DNA from: Streptomyces prunicolor NBRC 13075
Lineage (GTDB): Bacteria; Actinomycetota; Actinomycetes; Streptomycetales; Streptomycetaceae
DNA length: 64,000 nucleotides
Direction of reading: 5' to 3'
Assembly (NCBI RefSeq): GCF_000367365.1
Contig: NZ_BARF01000008.1
Span: 79,258 to 143,257 of the forward strand
In this document: positions 62,572-64,000 of the stretch, one piece after another
Layout: every line of letters begins with the position of its first letter
Numbering within the stretch: the first letter of the stretch is position 1
Notes under the pieces: generated by a model
Told to the model about the DNA's origin: nothing
What the model saw: only the letters and a program-made list of their open reading frames with translations
Database searches by the model: none
Program-made: the position numbers and the translations under genes

Positions 62572-63864
62572 ATGGCGCAAGTCTCGATGGACGCCAGCTC
62601 CGTCATCCGCACCAAGCGGGACCGCGGTGAACTGAGCGACGAGCAGATCGACTGGGTCATCGACGCGTACACCCGCGGGGAGGTGGCCGACTACCAGATG
62701 GCCGCCCTCAACATGGCGATCCTCCTCAACGGCATGAACCGCCGCGAGATCGCCACCTGGACCGCCGCGATGATCGCCTCCGGCGAGCGCATGGACTTCT
62801 CGTCCCTGTCCCGCCCGACGGCCGACAAGCACTCGACGGGTGGCGTGGGCGACAAGATCACGCTCCCGCTGGCCCCGCTGGTGGCGGCCTGCGGCGCGGC
62901 GGTCCCCCAGCTCTCGGGCCGAGGCCTCGGCCACACCGGCGGCACCTTGGACAAGCTGGAGTCGATCCCCGGCTGGCGCGCGCTGCTCTCCAACGAGGAG
63001 ATGCTGCACGTACTGGACACGACCGGCGCGGTGATCTGCGCGGCGGGCGACGGCCTGGCCCCCGCGGACAAGAAGCTGTACGCGCTGCGGGACGTGACGG
63101 GCACGGTGGAGGCGATCCCGCTGATCGCTTCCTCGATCATGTCGAAGAAGATCGCCGAGGGCACGGGCTCCTTGGTCCTGGACGTGAAGGTCGGCACGGG
63201 CGCGTTCATGAAGACGATCGAGGACGCGCGGGAGTTGGCGTCGACGATGGTGGGCCTGGGCACGGACCACGGCGTGAAGACGGTAGCGTTGCTGACGGAC
63301 ATGAGCACCCCGCTGGGCCTGACGGCAGGCAACGCCCTCGAAGTCAGGGAGTCGGTAGAGGTCCTGGCAGGCGGCGGCCCGTCCGATGTGGTGGAACTGA
63401 CGATCGCGTTGGCCCGAGAGATGCTCGACGCGGCCGGCGTGAAGGACGCCGACCCGGCGAAGGCCCTGGCGGACGGTTCCGCGATGGACGTGTGGCGCCG
63501 GATGATCGCGGCGCAGGGCGGAGACCCGGACGCGGCGTTGCCGGTGGCGCGTGAGCAGCACGTGGTGACGGCTTCGACGTCGGGAGTCCTGACCCGCCTC
63601 GACGCCTACGACATCGGCATCGCCGCGTGGCGCCTCGGCGCGGGGCGTGCGCGCAAGGAGGACCCGGTGCAGGCGGGCGCGGGAGTGGAGATGCACGCCA
63701 AGCCGGGAGACGTGGTGACAGCGGGCCAGCCCCTGCTGACCCTGCACACGGACACACCGGAGCGCTTCGAGTACGCCCTGGAGGCGGTGAAGGGTTCCTA
63801 CGACATCGGCGCCGAGGGAACCAAGTTCACGGCTTCGCCGGTGGTGTTGGAGCGCATCGCCTGA
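62572..63864 (+). CDS. deoA: Thymidine (pyrimidine-nucleoside) phosphorylase
   Basis: 430 aa. The ATG at 62572 is preceded by GGAAGGAAAG about 5 bases upstream. The conserved KHSTGGVGDKITLPLAPLVAACGAAVPQLSGRGLGHTGGTLDKLESIPG segment (near 83-131) is the family signature and phosphate/nucleoside site. It cleaves thymidine or deoxyuridine with phosphate to base and deoxyribose-1-phosphate. It ends the nucleoside operon. Confidence 0.95.
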   Translation: MAQVSMDASSVIRTKRDRGELSDEQIDWVIDAYTRGEVADYQMAALNMAILLNGMNRREIATWTAAMIASGERMDFSSLSRPTADKHSTGGVGDKITLPLAPLVAACGAAVPQLSGRGLGHTGGTLDKLESIPGWRALLSNEEMLHVLDTTGAVICAAGDGLAPADKKLYALRDVTGTVEAIPLIASSIMSKKIAEGTGSLVLDVKVGTGAFMKTIEDARELASTMVGLGTDHGVKTVALLTDMSTPLGLTAGNALEVRESVEVLAGGGPSDVVELTIALAREMLDAAGVKDADPAKALADGSAMDVWRRMIAAQGGDPDAALPVAREQHVVTASTSGVLTRLDAYDIGIAAWRLGAGRARKEDPVQAGAGVEMHAKPGDVVTAGQPLLTLHTDTPERFEYALEAVKGSYDIGAEGTKFTASPVVLERIA

Positions 63865-63891
63865 TCGGTGGTTGGTTGTGGCTGCGGGGGA

Positions 63892-63920
63892 GGGGCTGGG
63901 ACTTCGAGGGTTCCGGCCCC
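63892..63920 (+). terminator. Terminator hairpin after deoA
   Basis: GGGGCTGGGA pairs with TTCCGGCCCC (63911-63920), using two G-U pairs, with a 9-base loop. It begins 28 bases after the deoA stop. Confidence 0.6.
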
Positions 63921-64000
63921 TTCCGCTTTACGGCATTTCGGGGGCGCAGGGAGGGGGCTGAGCTTTCGGTTCCGGCCACCCTTGCCCACCCAGGGGCGCG

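Overview
The window is chromosomal DNA of a Streptomyces or very close relative. The sequence is very GC-rich with strong third-position bias, many GTG starts, AGGAGG-type ribosome sites, a few rare TTA (bldA-type) codons, two conservon operons, ECF sigma factors with actinobacterial partners, and a teichulosonic-acid (sialic-acid-like) wall-polymer locus. I see no rRNA, tRNA, CRISPR array or prophage.

Layout. 0-7.5 kb: the 3' part of a GH20 hexosaminidase, small hypothetical genes, a DHA2 MFS exporter, a Gfo/Idh/MocA oxidoreductase, and an ECF sigma factor with a truncated partner. 7.65-14.2 kb (minus): conservon 1, in the order cvnA-cvnB-cvnC-cvnD-P450-P450-crotonase; its CvnB carries two Roadblock domains. 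14.8-16.3 kb: an XRE regulator and a cupin gene separated by a striking phased array of GTGCAC-centred elements. 16.4-22.5 kb (plus): conservon 2 followed by a PucR-type regulator; four of these six genes hold a TTA codon. 22.5-24.8 kb (minus): an ATP-grasp ligase and a TrpA homologue that has lost catalytic residues, behind a structured leader. 25.5-31.2 kb: a module flanked by a 29-bp near-perfect direct repeat, holding a DUF234-type ATPase and a convergent 1317-aa HSP90-like GHKL protein. 31.4-33.2 kb: a second ECF sigma factor with an intact membrane partner. 33.4-39.5 kb: L,D-transpeptidase, LysE exporter, FAD monooxygenase with divergent TetR and twin operators, a methyltransferase and an acyltransferase. 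39.7-47.0 kb: wall-glycopolymer genes (polysialyltransferase-like, GT2, NeuA-HAD fusion, NeuB and further transferase-like proteins). 47.0-50.1 kb: two NB-ARC (NLR-like) genes, one full length and one without TPRs. 52.3-53.6 kb: a lone TnpB. 53.9-63.9 kb: an M20 amidohydrolase, two BMP-family nucleoside-binding lipoproteins, an ABC nucleoside importer, cytidine deaminase and thymidine phosphorylase, which together form a nucleoside uptake and salvage unit.

The parts most likely to be new are (1) the ~31-bp phased GTGCAC operator array at 15.6-15.9 kb; (2) the direct-repeat-bounded ATPase/HSP90-like module, probably a conflict (defence) island; (3) the duplicated-Roadblock conservon and the cluster of TTA codons in conservon 2; (4) the TrpA-like/ATP-grasp pair; and (5) an apparent ATC start codon on the nucleoside ABC ATPase. 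Gene boundaries come from start-codon and ribosome-site reasoning by eye. Family names come from motif recognition, not database searches.
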